A stretch of DNA of 64,000 nt from Azotobacter beijerinckii (GCF_900110885.1 NZ_FOFJ01000004.1:120645-184644), one strand, 5' to 3'; counted from the stretch's first letter, positions 20,271-31,100 are shown. Notes: generated by a model from the sequence alone, not told the origin. Numbers and translations are program-made.

Positions 20271-22673
20271 TCAGGCCCGGTCCTGGGGAAACAGCACCTT
20301 GGCCACGTCGGCGAAGCGTTTGGCGAAGTGCACGGTGAGGCCTTCCTTGAGGTAGTCCGGCAGCTCCTCGAAGTCGCCGCGGTTGGCTTCCGGCAGGATC
20401 AGCTCGAAGAGCTTCTGCCGGCGGGCGGCGATCACTTTCTCGCGCACCCCGCCGATGGCCAGCACCTGGCCGGTGAGGGTCAGCTCGCCGGTCATCGCCA
20501 CGTCCTGCTTCGGCGCCTGGTTGCGCGCCAGGGAGAGCAGGGCGCTGGCCATGCTAATGCCGGCGCTCGGGCCGTCCTTGGGGGTGGCGCCTTCCGGAAC
20601 GTGCAGGTGGACGAAGGCCTGGTCGAAGAAGCCCGGGTCGCCCTTGTACTGCTTGAGGTGCGAGCTGACGTAGCTGTAGGCGATCTCCGCCGATTCTTTC
20701 ATCACCTCGCCGAGCTTGCCGGTCAGCTTGAAGCCGCGGTTGAGGGTGTGGATGCGCGTCGCCTCGATCGGCAGGGTGGCGCCGCCCAGACTGGTCCAGG
20801 CCAGCCCGGTGACGATACCGACGCCCGCCAGATGCTGCTCCTTGCGAAACGGCGCCATGCCCAGGTAGTCCTCGAGATCCTTCGGCCCGATCTTCAGCGT
20901 GGCGTCGGGGGCTTCCAGCAGCCGGACCACCGCCTTGCGCACGATCTTGCCGAGCTGCTTCTCCAGCTGGCGCACGCCGGCCTCGCGGGCGTAGCCCTCG
21001 ATCACCGCCTTGAGCGCGGCGTCGCCGATGCTCAGGCGCTTCTTCGGCACCCCGGCCTTCTCCAGCTGGCGCGGCCACAGGTGGCGCTTGGCGATGGCGA
21101 ACTTCTCCTCGGCGATGTAGCCGGACAGGCGGATCACCTCCATGCGGTCGAGCAAGGGGCCGGGAATCGAGTCCAGGGTGTTCGCCGTGCAGACGAACAG
21201 CACCTTGGAGAGGTCCAGGCGCAGGTCCAGGTAGTGGTCGAGGAACTCCGCGTTCTGCTCGGGATCGAGGGTTTCCAGGAGCGCCGAGGCCGGGTCGCCC
21301 TGATGGCTGGCGCCGAGCTTGTCGATCTCGTCGAGCATGATCACCGGGTTCATCACCTCGACCTCCTTCAGCGCCTGGACGAGTTTCCCCGGCAGGGCGC
21401 CGATGTAGGTGCGGCGGTGGCCCTTGATCTCCGCCTCGTCGCGCATGCCGCCGACGCTGAAGCGGTAGAACGGCCGGCCGAGCGATTCGGCGATCGACTT
21501 GCCGACGCTGGTCTTGCCGACGCCGGGCGGGCCGACCAGCAGCACGATGGAGCCGGCGATCTCGCCCTTGAAGGCGCCGACGGCGAGGAACTCGATGATC
21601 CGCGCCTTGATGTCGTCCATCCCGGCGTGGTGCTGGTCGAGCACCTTGCGGGCGTGGGCCAGGTCGAGGCGGTCCTTGCCGTAGACGCCCCACGGGATGC
21701 TGGTCGCCCAGTCCAGGTAGTTGCGGGTGACCGCGTATTCCGGCGAGCCGGTCTCGAGGATCGACAGCTTGTTGAGTTCCTCGTCGATGCGCTTGCGCGC
21801 CGCCGCGGGCACCGTCTTGCCTTCCAGGCGGGCGCGGAACTCGTCGGCGTCGGCGCTCCGGTCGTCCTTGGTGATGCCCAGCTCGCGCTGGATGATCTTC
21901 AGCTGCTCCTTGAGGAAGAACTCGCGCTGGTGCTCGCCGATCTTGCGGTTGACCTCGGCGGACAGTTCGCTCTGCAGGCGCGCGACCTCGACCTCCTTGC
22001 GCAGCAGCGGCAGGACCTTCTCCATGCGCTTGAGCACCGGCACGGTGTCCAGCACCTCCTGCAGCTCGTTGCCCGGCGCGGTGGTCAGCGCGGCGGCGAA
22101 GTCGCTCAGCGGCGAGGGGTCGTTGGGGCTGAAGCGGTTCAGGTAGTTCTTCAGCTCCTCGCTGTACAGCGGGTTGAGCGGCAGCAGTTCCTTGATCGCG
22201 TTGATCAGCGCCATGCCGTAGGCCTTGACCTCGTCGCGCGGGTCCTGGGCGCTCTTCGGGTAGTCGACTTCGGCCAGGTAGGGCGGCTTGCGGCTCAGCC
22301 AGCCGCGGATGCGTACCCGCGCCAGGCCCTGGGCGACGAACTGCAGCTTGCCGCCCTCCTGGCTGGCGTGGTGGATGCGCACCAGGGTGCCGTGCTCGGG
22401 CAGCTTGTCCGGATCGAAATCCTCGGCGTCCTCCGGCGGCGGGTCCATGTAGAACAATGCCAGGCTGTGGTGGGGGGTCTTGCCCACGCGCTTGAGGGTT
22501 TCCGCCCAGGGCTCGGGATTGACCACCACCGGCAGCACCTGGGCCGGGAAGAACGGGCGGTTGTGGATCGGGATGACGTACACCTGGTCGGGCAGGGTCT
22601 GGTCGGGCAGGGCGAGACTGTTGGCCGAGGTTTCTTCCTCGACGATCTCGGGTGCGATTTCCTGGTCGTTCAT
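20271..22673 (-). CDS. asrA: Lon-family ATP-dependent protease (AsrA-like second Lon)
   Basis: This 800-residue protein has an N-terminal Lon substrate-binding domain, an AAA+ module with Walker A GPPGVGKT near residue 381, and a C-terminal Ser-Lys protease (GPSAGIS near residue 702, REKVIAA near residue 746). A segment GLAWTSLGGATLPIEA opens the protease domain. It resembles the extra Lon of P. aeruginosa (AsrA, PA0779 as I recall), which lies near the same TonB receptor and putA as here. Homologues degrade proteins during heat and aminoglycoside stress. The housekeeping Lon would be elsewhere. Confidence 0.9.
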   Translation of the reverse strand: MNDQEIAPEIVEEETSANSLALPDQTLPDQVYVIPIHNRPFFPAQVLPVVVNPEPWAETLKRVGKTPHHSLALFYMDPPPEDAEDFDPDKLPEHGTLVRIHHASQEGGKLQFVAQGLARVRIRGWLSRKPPYLAEVDYPKSAQDPRDEVKAYGMALINAIKELLPLNPLYSEELKNYLNRFSPNDPSPLSDFAAALTTAPGNELQEVLDTVPVLKRMEKVLPLLRKEVEVARLQSELSAEVNRKIGEHQREFFLKEQLKIIQRELGITKDDRSADADEFRARLEGKTVPAAARKRIDEELNKLSILETGSPEYAVTRNYLDWATSIPWGVYGKDRLDLAHARKVLDQHHAGMDDIKARIIEFLAVGAFKGEIAGSIVLLVGPPGVGKTSVGKSIAESLGRPFYRFSVGGMRDEAEIKGHRRTYIGALPGKLVQALKEVEVMNPVIMLDEIDKLGASHQGDPASALLETLDPEQNAEFLDHYLDLRLDLSKVLFVCTANTLDSIPGPLLDRMEVIRLSGYIAEEKFAIAKRHLWPRQLEKAGVPKKRLSIGDAALKAVIEGYAREAGVRQLEKQLGKIVRKAVVRLLEAPDATLKIGPKDLEDYLGMAPFRKEQHLAGVGIVTGLAWTSLGGATLPIEATRIHTLNRGFKLTGKLGEVMKESAEIAYSYVSSHLKQYKGDPGFFDQAFVHLHVPEGATPKDGPSAGISMASALLSLARNQAPKQDVAMTGELTLTGQVLAIGGVREKVIAARRQKLFELILPEANRGDFEELPDYLKEGLTVHFAKRFADVAKVLFPQDRA

Positions 22674-22759
22674 GACTCACCTGGTCTGGCAACTTTGCGC
22701 ACTAGATGGGGATCGCGACGGTTTTTTCAATCCGTGGAGCGGGGCGTCGGGGGGTTAAT

Positions 22760-22774
22760 TGTTATGATATAACA
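22760..22774. promoter_or_regulatory. Zur-box-like palindrome upstream of the TonB receptor
   Basis: TGTTATGATATAACA is a perfect 6-3-6 inverted repeat in an A/T-rich island within GC-rich DNA, 71 bases before the receptor start. It fits the core of the gammaproteobacterial Zur site (GTTATANTATAAC). Zur binding would repress the receptor when zinc is plentiful. Confidence 0.8.
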
Positions 22775-22844
22775 TGTTATTTTTCCGCCCCGACGCGGCC
22801 CGGCTCCTGCCCGCCCTTCCGCCATCCGTACCCTGGAGACACAC

Positions 22845-24866
22845 ATGAAGCGCCATCCCCTCGCCTGGACCTTCGGACTGAGCCTGGTCCCGGCTGTCTG
22901 GGCGAGCGAGCCGCTGGAGCTGGAGTCCACTGTGGTCAGTGCCAGCGCCCTGGCCAAGAAGCCCCACGAAATGACCACCCCGGCGGAGGTGCTGGAAGGC
23001 GACGCGCTGATCCTGCGCCGCGAGGCGACCCTCGGCGAGACCCTGGAAGGGCTGCCCGGCGTGCGTTCGGCGAGCTTCGGCGCGGGCGTCGGGCGGCCGC
23101 TGATCCGCGGCCAGCAGGGCGCGCGGGTGAAGATGCTGAGCGACGGCGTGGACACGCTCGACGCCTCGAGCGTCAGCCCGGACCACGCGGTGAGCAGCGA
23201 GCCGCTGCTGGCCGAGCGCATCGAGGTGCTGAAGGGGCCGGCGACCCTGCTCTACGGCGGCGGCGCGATCGGCGGGGTGGTCAACACGATCGACAAGAAG
23301 GTGCCCACCGCCGTCCCGGAGAAGGGCTACGAGGGCGAGCTGGAGCTGCGTGCCAACAGCGTGGCCAACGAGGGCTCGGGGGTCTTCGGCATCACCGCCG
23401 GCAGCGGCAACCTCGCGGTGCGGGTGGAGGGGGTCAAGCGCCAGGCCGACGACTACGAGATCCACGGCTCGCCGAGCAAGCAGGAGGGCTCCTACAACGA
23501 CACCGACACCTTCAGCCTGGGCGCCAGCTATATCGGCGAGCGCGGCTACCTCGGCGCGGCCTACAGCGAGCAGAACAACCGCTACGGGCTGCTCGGCCAC
23601 CAGCATGCCGAGTGCCATCTCGACGGGCCGGCCGCCTGGCATTGCGGCGACGAGCACGAGGACGAGCACGAAGGCGAGGAGCACGACGAGCACGCGGAGG
23701 AGGGCGTGCCCTACGTGGATCTGCGCCAGTATCGCTGGGACCTGCGCGGCGAACTGGCCGATCCGCTGCCCGGCTTCGAGCGGGCGCGCCTGCGCGTCGC
23801 CCACAGCGACTACCGCCACGAGGAAATCGAGGGCGGCAAGGTCGACACCCGCTTCGACAACGACGCCAGCGACGCCCGCCTGGAACTGACCCACCAGCCG
23901 CTGTTCGGCTGGCACGGCGTGCTCGGCGGGCAGAGCCTGCGCCGCGACTTCGAGGCCACCGGCGAGGAGGCCTACGTGCCGCCGACCATCACCCGCAACC
24001 ACGCGCTGTTCCTGCTCGAGGAATACACCGCCGGCGCCTGGCGCTATGAGGTGGGCCTGCGCCACGAGTGGCAGGACATCGAGGCCGAGGGCCGGCCGGA
24101 CACGGACCACCGCGGCACCTCGTTTTCCGCCGGCGCGGTGTGGAGCTTCGCCCCCGAGTACTCGCTCGGCTTTTCGCTGAGCCGCTCGCAGCGCCTGCCG
24201 AGCGCCGAGGAGCTGTATGCCGACGGTCCGCACGCGGCGACCCGCACCGTCGAGCTGGGCGATCCCGAACTGGACGAGGAAACCTCGCAGAACCTCGAAC
24301 TGACCCTGCGCAAGTTCGCCGGGCGCACCACCTTCAGCCTCACTCTGTACCGCAACCAGGTGGACGACTACATCTACGCCGCCGACACCGGCCGCGACAT
24401 CGGCTCCGGCTACCGGGAGATCGAATACCGCCAGGAGGACGCGCTGTTCACCGGGGTCGAGGGCGAGGTGCGCTTCCAGGCCAGCGACGCCACGGCCGTG
24501 ACCCTGTTCGGCGACCAGGTACGCGGCAAGCTGCTCGATGGCGGCGGCGACCTGCCGCGGATTCCCGCCGGGCGTCTCGGCGTGCGCTTCGACCATGCCT
24601 TCGCGTCCCGTCTCGACGGCCAGCTGGAGTTCTATCGGGTCGACCATCAGCACCGGCTGGCCGATTTCGAGACCGAAACCTCCGGCTACAGCATGCTGGG
24701 CGCCAGCCTCACCCATCACGGCCTGCTCCGCCATGCCGACTATCAGGTCTACCTCAAGGGCGACAATCTGCTGGACGAGAAGGCCCGCGACCACAGCTCC
24801 TTCATCAAGGACGACGTCGTGCAGCCGGGGCGCAACCTGACCCTGGGGGTGCGGATGACCTTCTGA
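22845..24866 (+). CDS. TonB-dependent receptor, ZnuD-like zinc uptake type
   Basis: This 673-residue outer-membrane receptor has a signal peptide ending near VWAS, a plug domain (TLGETLEGLPGVRSASFG, RIEVLKGPATLLYGGGAIGG near residues 125-145) and a C-terminal barrel ending in aromatic F (RMTF). Between residues about 252 and 286 lies an extracellular-loop-like segment very rich in His, Asp and Glu with two Cys, as in the zinc receptor ZnuD. With the Zur-like box upstream this supports zinc import across the outer membrane, energised by TonB. The synteny (next to the AsrA-like Lon and putA) matches PA0781 in P. aeruginosa as I recall it. Confidence 0.9.
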   Translation: MKRHPLAWTFGLSLVPAVWASEPLELESTVVSASALAKKPHEMTTPAEVLEGDALILRREATLGETLEGLPGVRSASFGAGVGRPLIRGQQGARVKMLSDGVDTLDASSVSPDHAVSSEPLLAERIEVLKGPATLLYGGGAIGGVVNTIDKKVPTAVPEKGYEGELELRANSVANEGSGVFGITAGSGNLAVRVEGVKRQADDYEIHGSPSKQEGSYNDTDTFSLGASYIGERGYLGAAYSEQNNRYGLLGHQHAECHLDGPAAWHCGDEHEDEHEGEEHDEHAEEGVPYVDLRQYRWDLRGELADPLPGFERARLRVAHSDYRHEEIEGGKVDTRFDNDASDARLELTHQPLFGWHGVLGGQSLRRDFEATGEEAYVPPTITRNHALFLLEEYTAGAWRYEVGLRHEWQDIEAEGRPDTDHRGTSFSAGAVWSFAPEYSLGFSLSRSQRLPSAEELYADGPHAATRTVELGDPELDEETSQNLELTLRKFAGRTTFSLTLYRNQVDDYIYAADTGRDIGSGYREIEYRQEDALFTGVEGEVRFQASDATAVTLFGDQVRGKLLDGGGDLPRIPAGRLGVRFDHAFASRLDGQLEFYRVDHQHRLADFETETSGYSMLGASLTHHGLLRHADYQVYLKGDNLLDEKARDHSSFIKDDVVQPGRNLTLGVRMTF

Positions 24867-24931
24867 GCCCTGGGCGACTGGCCAGCCTGCCACTTGCTAT
24901 CGTCTAATCCGACTCAGGCAAAAGGAGGTGG

Positions 24932-27900
24932 ATGATGTTCAAAGCCAGTCGGGTCCTGCAGGGCGATGTGCTCGACACCAGCGCCGGGGAGTTCTTTCCG
25001 CTCATCAGCGCCAACTACTGCGTCGACGAGGCGGCCTGGCTCGGCGAGCTGATGCCGCTCGCCGATCCCGGCGAGGCCGGTACCGCGGCGATCCGCGAGA
25101 AGGCCCGCGCGCTGATCGAGGCGGTGCGCCGGCGCGGCAACGCGGAGGACACCCTGGACGCCCTGCTGCGCGAGTACAGCCTGGATACCCAGGAGGGGCT
25201 GATGCTCATGTGCCTGGCCGAGGCGTTGCTGCGGGTACCCGACCCGGCCACCGCCGAGGCGCTGATCCGCGACAAGCTGAGCGCGGCGCAGTGGGCGCAG
25301 CACCTCGGCCACAGCGACAACCTGCTGGTCAACTTCGCCGCCTGGGGGCTGCTGATGACCGGTCGGCTGGTCAGCCCGGAAAGTGCCGACGGCCAGCCCA
25401 AGAAGGTGATCGGCCGGCTCCTGCAGCGCTCCGGCGAGCCGGTGATCCGCGCCGCGTTGAGCCAGGCGATGAAGCTGATGGGCAGCCAGTTCGTCCTCGG
25501 CCGGAGCATCGTCGAGGCGCTGCGCAACGGTCGCCGGGACCGCGAGCGGGGCTACAGCCATTCCTTCGACATGCTCGGCGAGGCCGCCCTGACCGAGGGG
25601 GCCGCCGAGCGCTACCTGACCGACTACCGCCTGGCCATCGAGGCCCTCGGCCGCGAGCCGCAGGTCGGCAGCGGGCCTCGGCCGTCGATCTCGATCAAGC
25701 TCTCGGCGCTGCATCCGCGCTACGAGGCGGCGCAGCGCCAGCGGGTGCTCGTCGAGCTGTTCGCCAGCGTGCGCGAACTGGCCGAGCTGGCCCGCTCGCT
25801 GAACGTCGGCATCACCATCGACGCCGAGGAGGCCGACCGCCTGGAGCTGTCGCTGGAGCTGTTCGAGAAGCTCCTCTGCGATCCGGCGATCCGCGGCTGG
25901 GGCGAGTTCGGCCTGGTGGTGCAGGCCTATTCCAAGCGTTGCTTGCCGGTACTGGTTTGGCTGACCCTGCTGGGCCGCGAGCTGGATACGCGCATCCCGG
26001 TGCGCCTGGTCAAGGGCGCCTACTGGGACAGCGAGATCAAGCAGTCCCAGGTGCAGGGGCTGGATGGCTACCCGGTGTTCACCCGCAAGGAGGGCACCGA
26101 CATCTCCTATCTGGCTTGTGCCCGCTACCTGCTCGGCGAGCACACCCGCGGGGTGCTCTACCCGCAGTTCGCCACCCACAACGCACATACCGTCGCCTGC
26201 ATCCTGACCATGGCCGGCGAGGCCCGTGCGCCGCGCGACTTCGAGTTCCAGCGGCTGCATGGCATGGGGGATGCCCTGTACGACTGCGTCCTCGAGCAGC
26301 ACCGTGCCCGGGTGCGCATCTACGCGCCGGTGGGGGCGCATCGCGAGCTGCTGCCCTATCTGGTCCGGCGTCTGCTGGAGAACGGCGCCAATTCCTCGTT
26401 CGTGCACCGGCTGGTCGATCAGCGGGTGCCGGTGGAGGCGCTGATCGAACATCCGCTGGAGCAACTGCGCCGCTACAGCGCCCTGGCCAACCCGCGCATT
26501 CCGCTGCCGGCGGAGATCCATGGGGCGGAGCGGCGAAACTCGCGGGGCATCAACCTCAACGTGCGCAGCCAGTGGGAACCGTTCGAGCGGGCCTTGCGGG
26601 TGCAGCTGGAGCACCGCTGGCAGGCCGCGCCGCTGATCGACGGAGAGGTCCTCGCCGGCGAGGTGCGCGAGGTCCGCAGCCCTCAGGACCTCGACCGGGT
26701 GGTCGGTACCGTCTGGTTCGCCGCTACCGAGCTGGTCGGCCAGGCCATGGAGCGGCTCGCCGCCGCCTGGCCGCGCTGGAACGCCACGCCGGTGGGGCAG
26801 CGTGCCGCGATTCTCGAGCGGCTCGCCGAGCTGCTCGAGGAGCACCGCACCGAACTGGTGGCGCTGTGCACCCTGGAGGCCGGCAAGACCCTCCAGGACA
26901 GTCTCGACGAAGTGCGCGAGGCGGTGGATTTTTGCCGCTACTACGCCCGCCAGGCGCGCCTGACCCTGGGGCGCACGGAGCTGCGGGGGCCGACCGGCGA
27001 GCGCAACGAACTCTTCTACGAAGGGCGCGGCCTGTTCGTCTGCATCAGTCCGTGGAACTTCCCCCTGGCAATCTACCTGGGGCAGATCGCCGCCGCGCTG
27101 GTCGCCGGCAACTGCGTGCTGGCCAAGCCGGCCGAGCAGACCAGCCTGATCGCCGCGCGCGCCCTGGAGCTGCTGTTCGCCGCCGGCCTGCCGAAGGAGG
27201 CGATCGCCTTCCTGCCCGGCGACGGCCCCGGCCTGGGCGCCGCCTGCTGCGCCGATCCGCATCTGGCCGGGGTCTGCTTCACCGGCTCCACCGACACCGC
27301 GCGGCTGATCAACCGCCGCCTGGCCTGGCGCGACGGGCCGCTGGCCACGCTGATCGCCGAGACCGGCGGGCAGAACGTGATGATCGTCGACTCCACCGCG
27401 CTGCCCGAGCAGGTGGTCAAGGACGTCCTGCATTCGGCCTTCACCAGCGCCGGGCAGCGCTGCTCGGCGCTGCGCGTGCTCTACCTGCAGAACGAGATCG
27501 CCGGGCGGGTGATCGGCCTGCTCAGGGGCGCCATGGCCGAGTTGCGGATCGGCCAGCCGCAGCGGCGCGACAGCGATGTCGGCCCGCTGATCGACGCCGA
27601 GGCCCGCCAGGGGCTGCTGGCGCATGTCGAGACCCTGCGGGGCGAGGGCCGGCTGCTCGCCGAGGCGCGCCTGCCGTCCGGCCTGAACGGCCACTTCCTC
27701 GCCCCGCTGGCGTTCGAGATCGGCGGCATCGGCGAACTGAAGAAGGAGCACTTCGGGCCGATCCTGCATGTGGTGCGCTATGCCGCGGAGGATCTCGAGC
27801 AGGTGGTCGCGGCGATCAACGCCAGCGGCTACGGCCTGACCCTCGGCGTGCACAGCCGCAACGAGGCGACCGCCCGGCGCATCGAGGCCCTGGCGCGGGT

Positions 27901-28102
27901 CGGCAACCTCTACATCAACCGCAACCAGATCGGCGCGGTGGTCGGCGTGCAACCCTTCGGCGGCTGTGGCCTGTCCGGCACCGGGCCGAAGGCCGGCGGG
28001 CCGAACTACCTGCTGCGTTTCGTCCACGAGCGCTCGACCGCGGTGAACACCGCGGCGGTGGGCGGCAATGCCTCGCTGCTCTCCCTGACCGACGTGGAGT
28101 GA
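24932..28102 (+). CDS. putA: Bifunctional proline dehydrogenase / P5C dehydrogenase PutA
   Basis: This 1056-residue fusion catalyses both steps from proline to glutamate at the membrane: FAD-dependent proline dehydrogenase (about residues 150-440, with YSKRCLPVLVWLTLLG and RLVKGAYWDSEIKQ) and NAD-dependent glutamate-semialdehyde dehydrogenase (about residues 540-1040, with SPWNFPLAIYLGQIAAAL and catalytic Cys in GQRCSALR near residue 843). It lacks the N-terminal ribbon-helix-helix DNA-binding domain of E. coli PutA and so is not a self-repressor. The start codon ATG at 24932 (or 24935) follows AAAGGAGGTGG. It follows the receptor gene by 65 bases. Confidence 0.97.
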   Translation: MMFKASRVLQGDVLDTSAGEFFPLISANYCVDEAAWLGELMPLADPGEAGTAAIREKARALIEAVRRRGNAEDTLDALLREYSLDTQEGLMLMCLAEALLRVPDPATAEALIRDKLSAAQWAQHLGHSDNLLVNFAAWGLLMTGRLVSPESADGQPKKVIGRLLQRSGEPVIRAALSQAMKLMGSQFVLGRSIVEALRNGRRDRERGYSHSFDMLGEAALTEGAAERYLTDYRLAIEALGREPQVGSGPRPSISIKLSALHPRYEAAQRQRVLVELFASVRELAELARSLNVGITIDAEEADRLELSLELFEKLLCDPAIRGWGEFGLVVQAYSKRCLPVLVWLTLLGRELDTRIPVRLVKGAYWDSEIKQSQVQGLDGYPVFTRKEGTDISYLACARYLLGEHTRGVLYPQFATHNAHTVACILTMAGEARAPRDFEFQRLHGMGDALYDCVLEQHRARVRIYAPVGAHRELLPYLVRRLLENGANSSFVHRLVDQRVPVEALIEHPLEQLRRYSALANPRIPLPAEIHGAERRNSRGINLNVRSQWEPFERALRVQLEHRWQAAPLIDGEVLAGEVREVRSPQDLDRVVGTVWFAATELVGQAMERLAAAWPRWNATPVGQRAAILERLAELLEEHRTELVALCTLEAGKTLQDSLDEVREAVDFCRYYARQARLTLGRTELRGPTGERNELFYEGRGLFVCISPWNFPLAIYLGQIAAALVAGNCVLAKPAEQTSLIAARALELLFAAGLPKEAIAFLPGDGPGLGAACCADPHLAGVCFTGSTDTARLINRRLAWRDGPLATLIAETGGQNVMIVDSTALPEQVVKDVLHSAFTSAGQRCSALRVLYLQNEIAGRVIGLLRGAMAELRIGQPQRRDSDVGPLIDAEARQGLLAHVETLRGEGRLLAEARLPSGLNGHFLAPLAFEIGGIGELKKEHFGPILHVVRYAAEDLEQVVAAINASGYGLTLGVHSRNEATARRIEALARVGNLYINRNQIGAVVGVQPFGGCGLSGTGPKAGGPNYLLRFVHERSTAVNTAAVGGNASLLSLTDVE

Positions 28103-28109
28103 GGGCGCC

Positions 28110-28130
28110 GCGCTCCCCGCTAGGGAGCGC
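28110..28130. terminator. Hairpin after putA, between convergent genes
   Basis: Perfect stem GCGCTCCC/GGGAGCGC with loop CGCTA, 8 bases after the putA stop. No clear T-run follows on either strand, but the position between convergent genes supports a terminator role. Confidence 0.6.
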
Positions 28131-28143
28131 GACGGCCTTGCGC

Positions 28144-31100
28144 TCAGTTTTGCGCCGTTGCCGTCGGCGCCTGGCAGAGGCTGTTCGGTCCCTGCAGGTA
28201 GGGCTGGAGGATCGGTGCCATGCCCTTGAGCACCTGCACCGGCAGGGCCGAGGTGAACTGGAACTTCTCTGCGGCACGGCCGGGGACGTAGGCGGTGAGC
28301 GTGCCGAAGTGGTTCGGCCCGAGGTAGAAGACGAAGGTGGCGGTGCGGTTCAGCGCCTGCGAGCTGACCACGTAGCCGCCGCGGGCGACCCGCTGGATGC
28401 GGTTGTCGCCGGTGCCGGTCTTGCCGCCGACTTTCAGCGGCGAGCCGTCGGCCTGGCGGAAGCTGCCCAGCAGACGCCGTGCGGTGCCCTTTTCGACCAC
28501 CTGGGCGACGGCGTCGCGCAGGGCCGCCGCGATTTCCGGGGCGAGCACCCGGCGGGCGCGGTCCGGAGCGAGGCCGAGACGGGTCTCGTAGGGCGTGTCG
28601 ACGGCGAATTCCAGGTTGTCGATTCGCACTACCGGCAGGCGTACGCCGTCGTTGAGGATGATGCCGATCAGCTCGGCGAGCGCCGCCGGGCGATCCCCCG
28701 AGCTACCCAGGGCGGTGGCCAGCGACGGCACCAGGTGGGAGAAGGGGTAGCCCAGCCGCTGCCAGCGCTGATGGATGTCGAGGAAGGCCTCCACCTCCAC
28801 CATGGTGCGGATGCGGCTGTCCCGGGCGCTGCGGTGACGGCTCTTGAACAGCCAGCTGTAGACCTCCTGGCGCTCGTCGCGGCTGGCTTCCACGACCTCC
28901 TCGTAGCTGGCCGCCGGATGCTGGATCAGGTAGCCCAGCAGCCACAGGTCGAGGGGGTGGACGCGGGCGATGTAGCCTTGGTCCGGGAGGCTGAAGGCGC
29001 CGGGGCCGTAGGTCCGGTAGAGGCTGTCGAGACGCTTCTCGGTGAGGGTAGGGTCGTTCGGCAGCTGGGCGCGCAGGAAGGTGTCGAAGGTGGCGCGGTC
29101 GCTCTGTGGCAGCAGGTAGCGGTGCACCGCGGCGAGCCGCACCGGGGTGACGCGCAGGCCTTCGAGGAAGGTGGCCAGGCGCACGTCGGTGTTCTTGCCG
29201 CGGTACTTGTTCCAGAAGCGCTTCAGGTACACCGTGCCCTCGCGGTCGGCGAAGCGGGTCAGGTACTCCAGGCGGCGCGGGTCCTGGTCGTCCTTGAGCA
29301 GGGCGACGCTGTTGTTCGGCGAGTGGTAGGTGGTGTAGCGGACGATGTCGCGCAGCAGGCGCACGAAGGGCAGGTTGATCGACTCGCGCAGCGCCTCGCG
29401 AAGGGTCGGCAGGCGGCCGTTGTCCTCCTTGCGGAAGTTGGCGAAGGTGTGCAGGCCGCCGCCGGTGAAGAAGCTCTCGCCGGGGCTGGCCGAGTACTTG
29501 CGGTCGAGGGCGGCGTCGAGCATCGCCGGCAGGCTGGCGGAGGGATTCTCCATCAGCCACCCCAGCGCCCAGCGGGTCAGCAGGTCCAGCGGCTCCAGTT
29601 CCGCCTCCGCTGCCCGCAGCGCGGTCCGATCCTGCCCGGCGAAGCGCGCGTGCAGTTCGGCGACGATCTCCAGGTAGGTGGTCAGCACCCGCAGCTTGGC
29701 GGTCGAGCCCAGTTCCAGCTTGCTGCCCTCGTTGATGTCGAAGGGCTGCGTGGTGCTGTCGGTCTGCACCCGCACGAGGAAGCTGTCGCCGCTGCGCTCG
29801 AACAGCGTGAAGCTGTAGCGCACCTCGTGGGTCTTCTCCGGCGACAGCAGGTGCTCGCCGAACAGGCCGACGCGTTCGGCGAAGGCCGGGTCGGTCAACT
29901 GGCCCAGATAGCGGGTGACGGCATCCTGCAGCTCGCCCTGCAGGGGGGTGCTGGCGGACAGGTCGAAGCGGTCGAGGTCGTACAGCGAACGCTGCAGCAG
30001 GGTGGCCAGGCGGCTGCGGGCGACGCTGATGCCCTTGGTGGTTTCGATGGGCTGGACGGCGGGCTCCTGCAGCCAGTCGCGGAACACGGCGTGCTGGGCC
30101 AGGGCGGCCTCGGCCAGGCCGGCGTCGAGCAGCCCGCCGCTGCGCAGCAAGCGGATGTGGCTGTCGGTGAGGGCGGCCAGTTCGTCGCGGCCGAGAATCA
30201 GGTAATGGGAGGGGCGGCGCTGGGCAATCAGCAGCGAGAGCACCTGGCGCAGCGCCAGGCCGCGTTCGGCGGGCGGGGCGTCCGGCGCGGCGAGCAGCTG
30301 GTTGACCCGGGCGAAGTCGGCGCCGTACCAGACCCGCAGGCCGTCGGCCAGGCCGTGCACCTCGCCGTAGCCCGGGGCGGCGGAAAGCGGCACGCTGTTC
30401 AGGTAGTCGCGCACGATGTTCTGCCGCGCTTCCATGGTCTGCGGCCCGCCCTGGTAGGCGCGCACGCTGGCGGAAAACATCTGCCGCAGTTTTTCCATGG
30501 CCGAGTCGGTCAGCCCGTCCGGCGAGTGGCGGTATTTCTCGATCTGCGTGGCCAGGGTGCTGCCGCCGGCCGCCTGGCCGGACAGGCCGAACAGCTCGCG
30601 AACCTGGGAAAGCGCAGCCTTGGCGAAGCGCGGCCAGTCCACCGCGGGGTTGGCCAGCGGTTGCGCGGGATCGAGCAGGTAGCGGTTCTCGATGAACAGC
30701 AGGCTGTTCACCACCAGCGGCGGGATGCCGCCGTAGTCGGGATAGAACTCCTTCGGCAGGCGGTAGCTGTAGAGCGGCACGCCGCGGCAGTCGCTGATGG
30801 TCAGCCCGGCCTGGGCTTTTTCCGCGTAGGGCGGGAACAGGTTGTGGCGGCTGTAGTCCAGCAGCGGCTGGGAGAAGCGCGCCTGCCGGGTGATCTGGAA
30901 GCCCCGCTGTTCGAGCCGCGGCAGCCATTCGGGCAGCGCCGTGTAGCCCAGGCGACGGTCGTAGGGGCCGCGCGCGGGGAAGTGGATCGCCGGGCTCGGG
31001 CCGTCGCCCACCGAGTAGCCGAGGGTGGCGGCGTAGCGGCTGAGTTCCCGCGATTGCAGGCGCGAGGTCTGCAGCTCGCTGCGCAGCAGCACGCCGAGCA

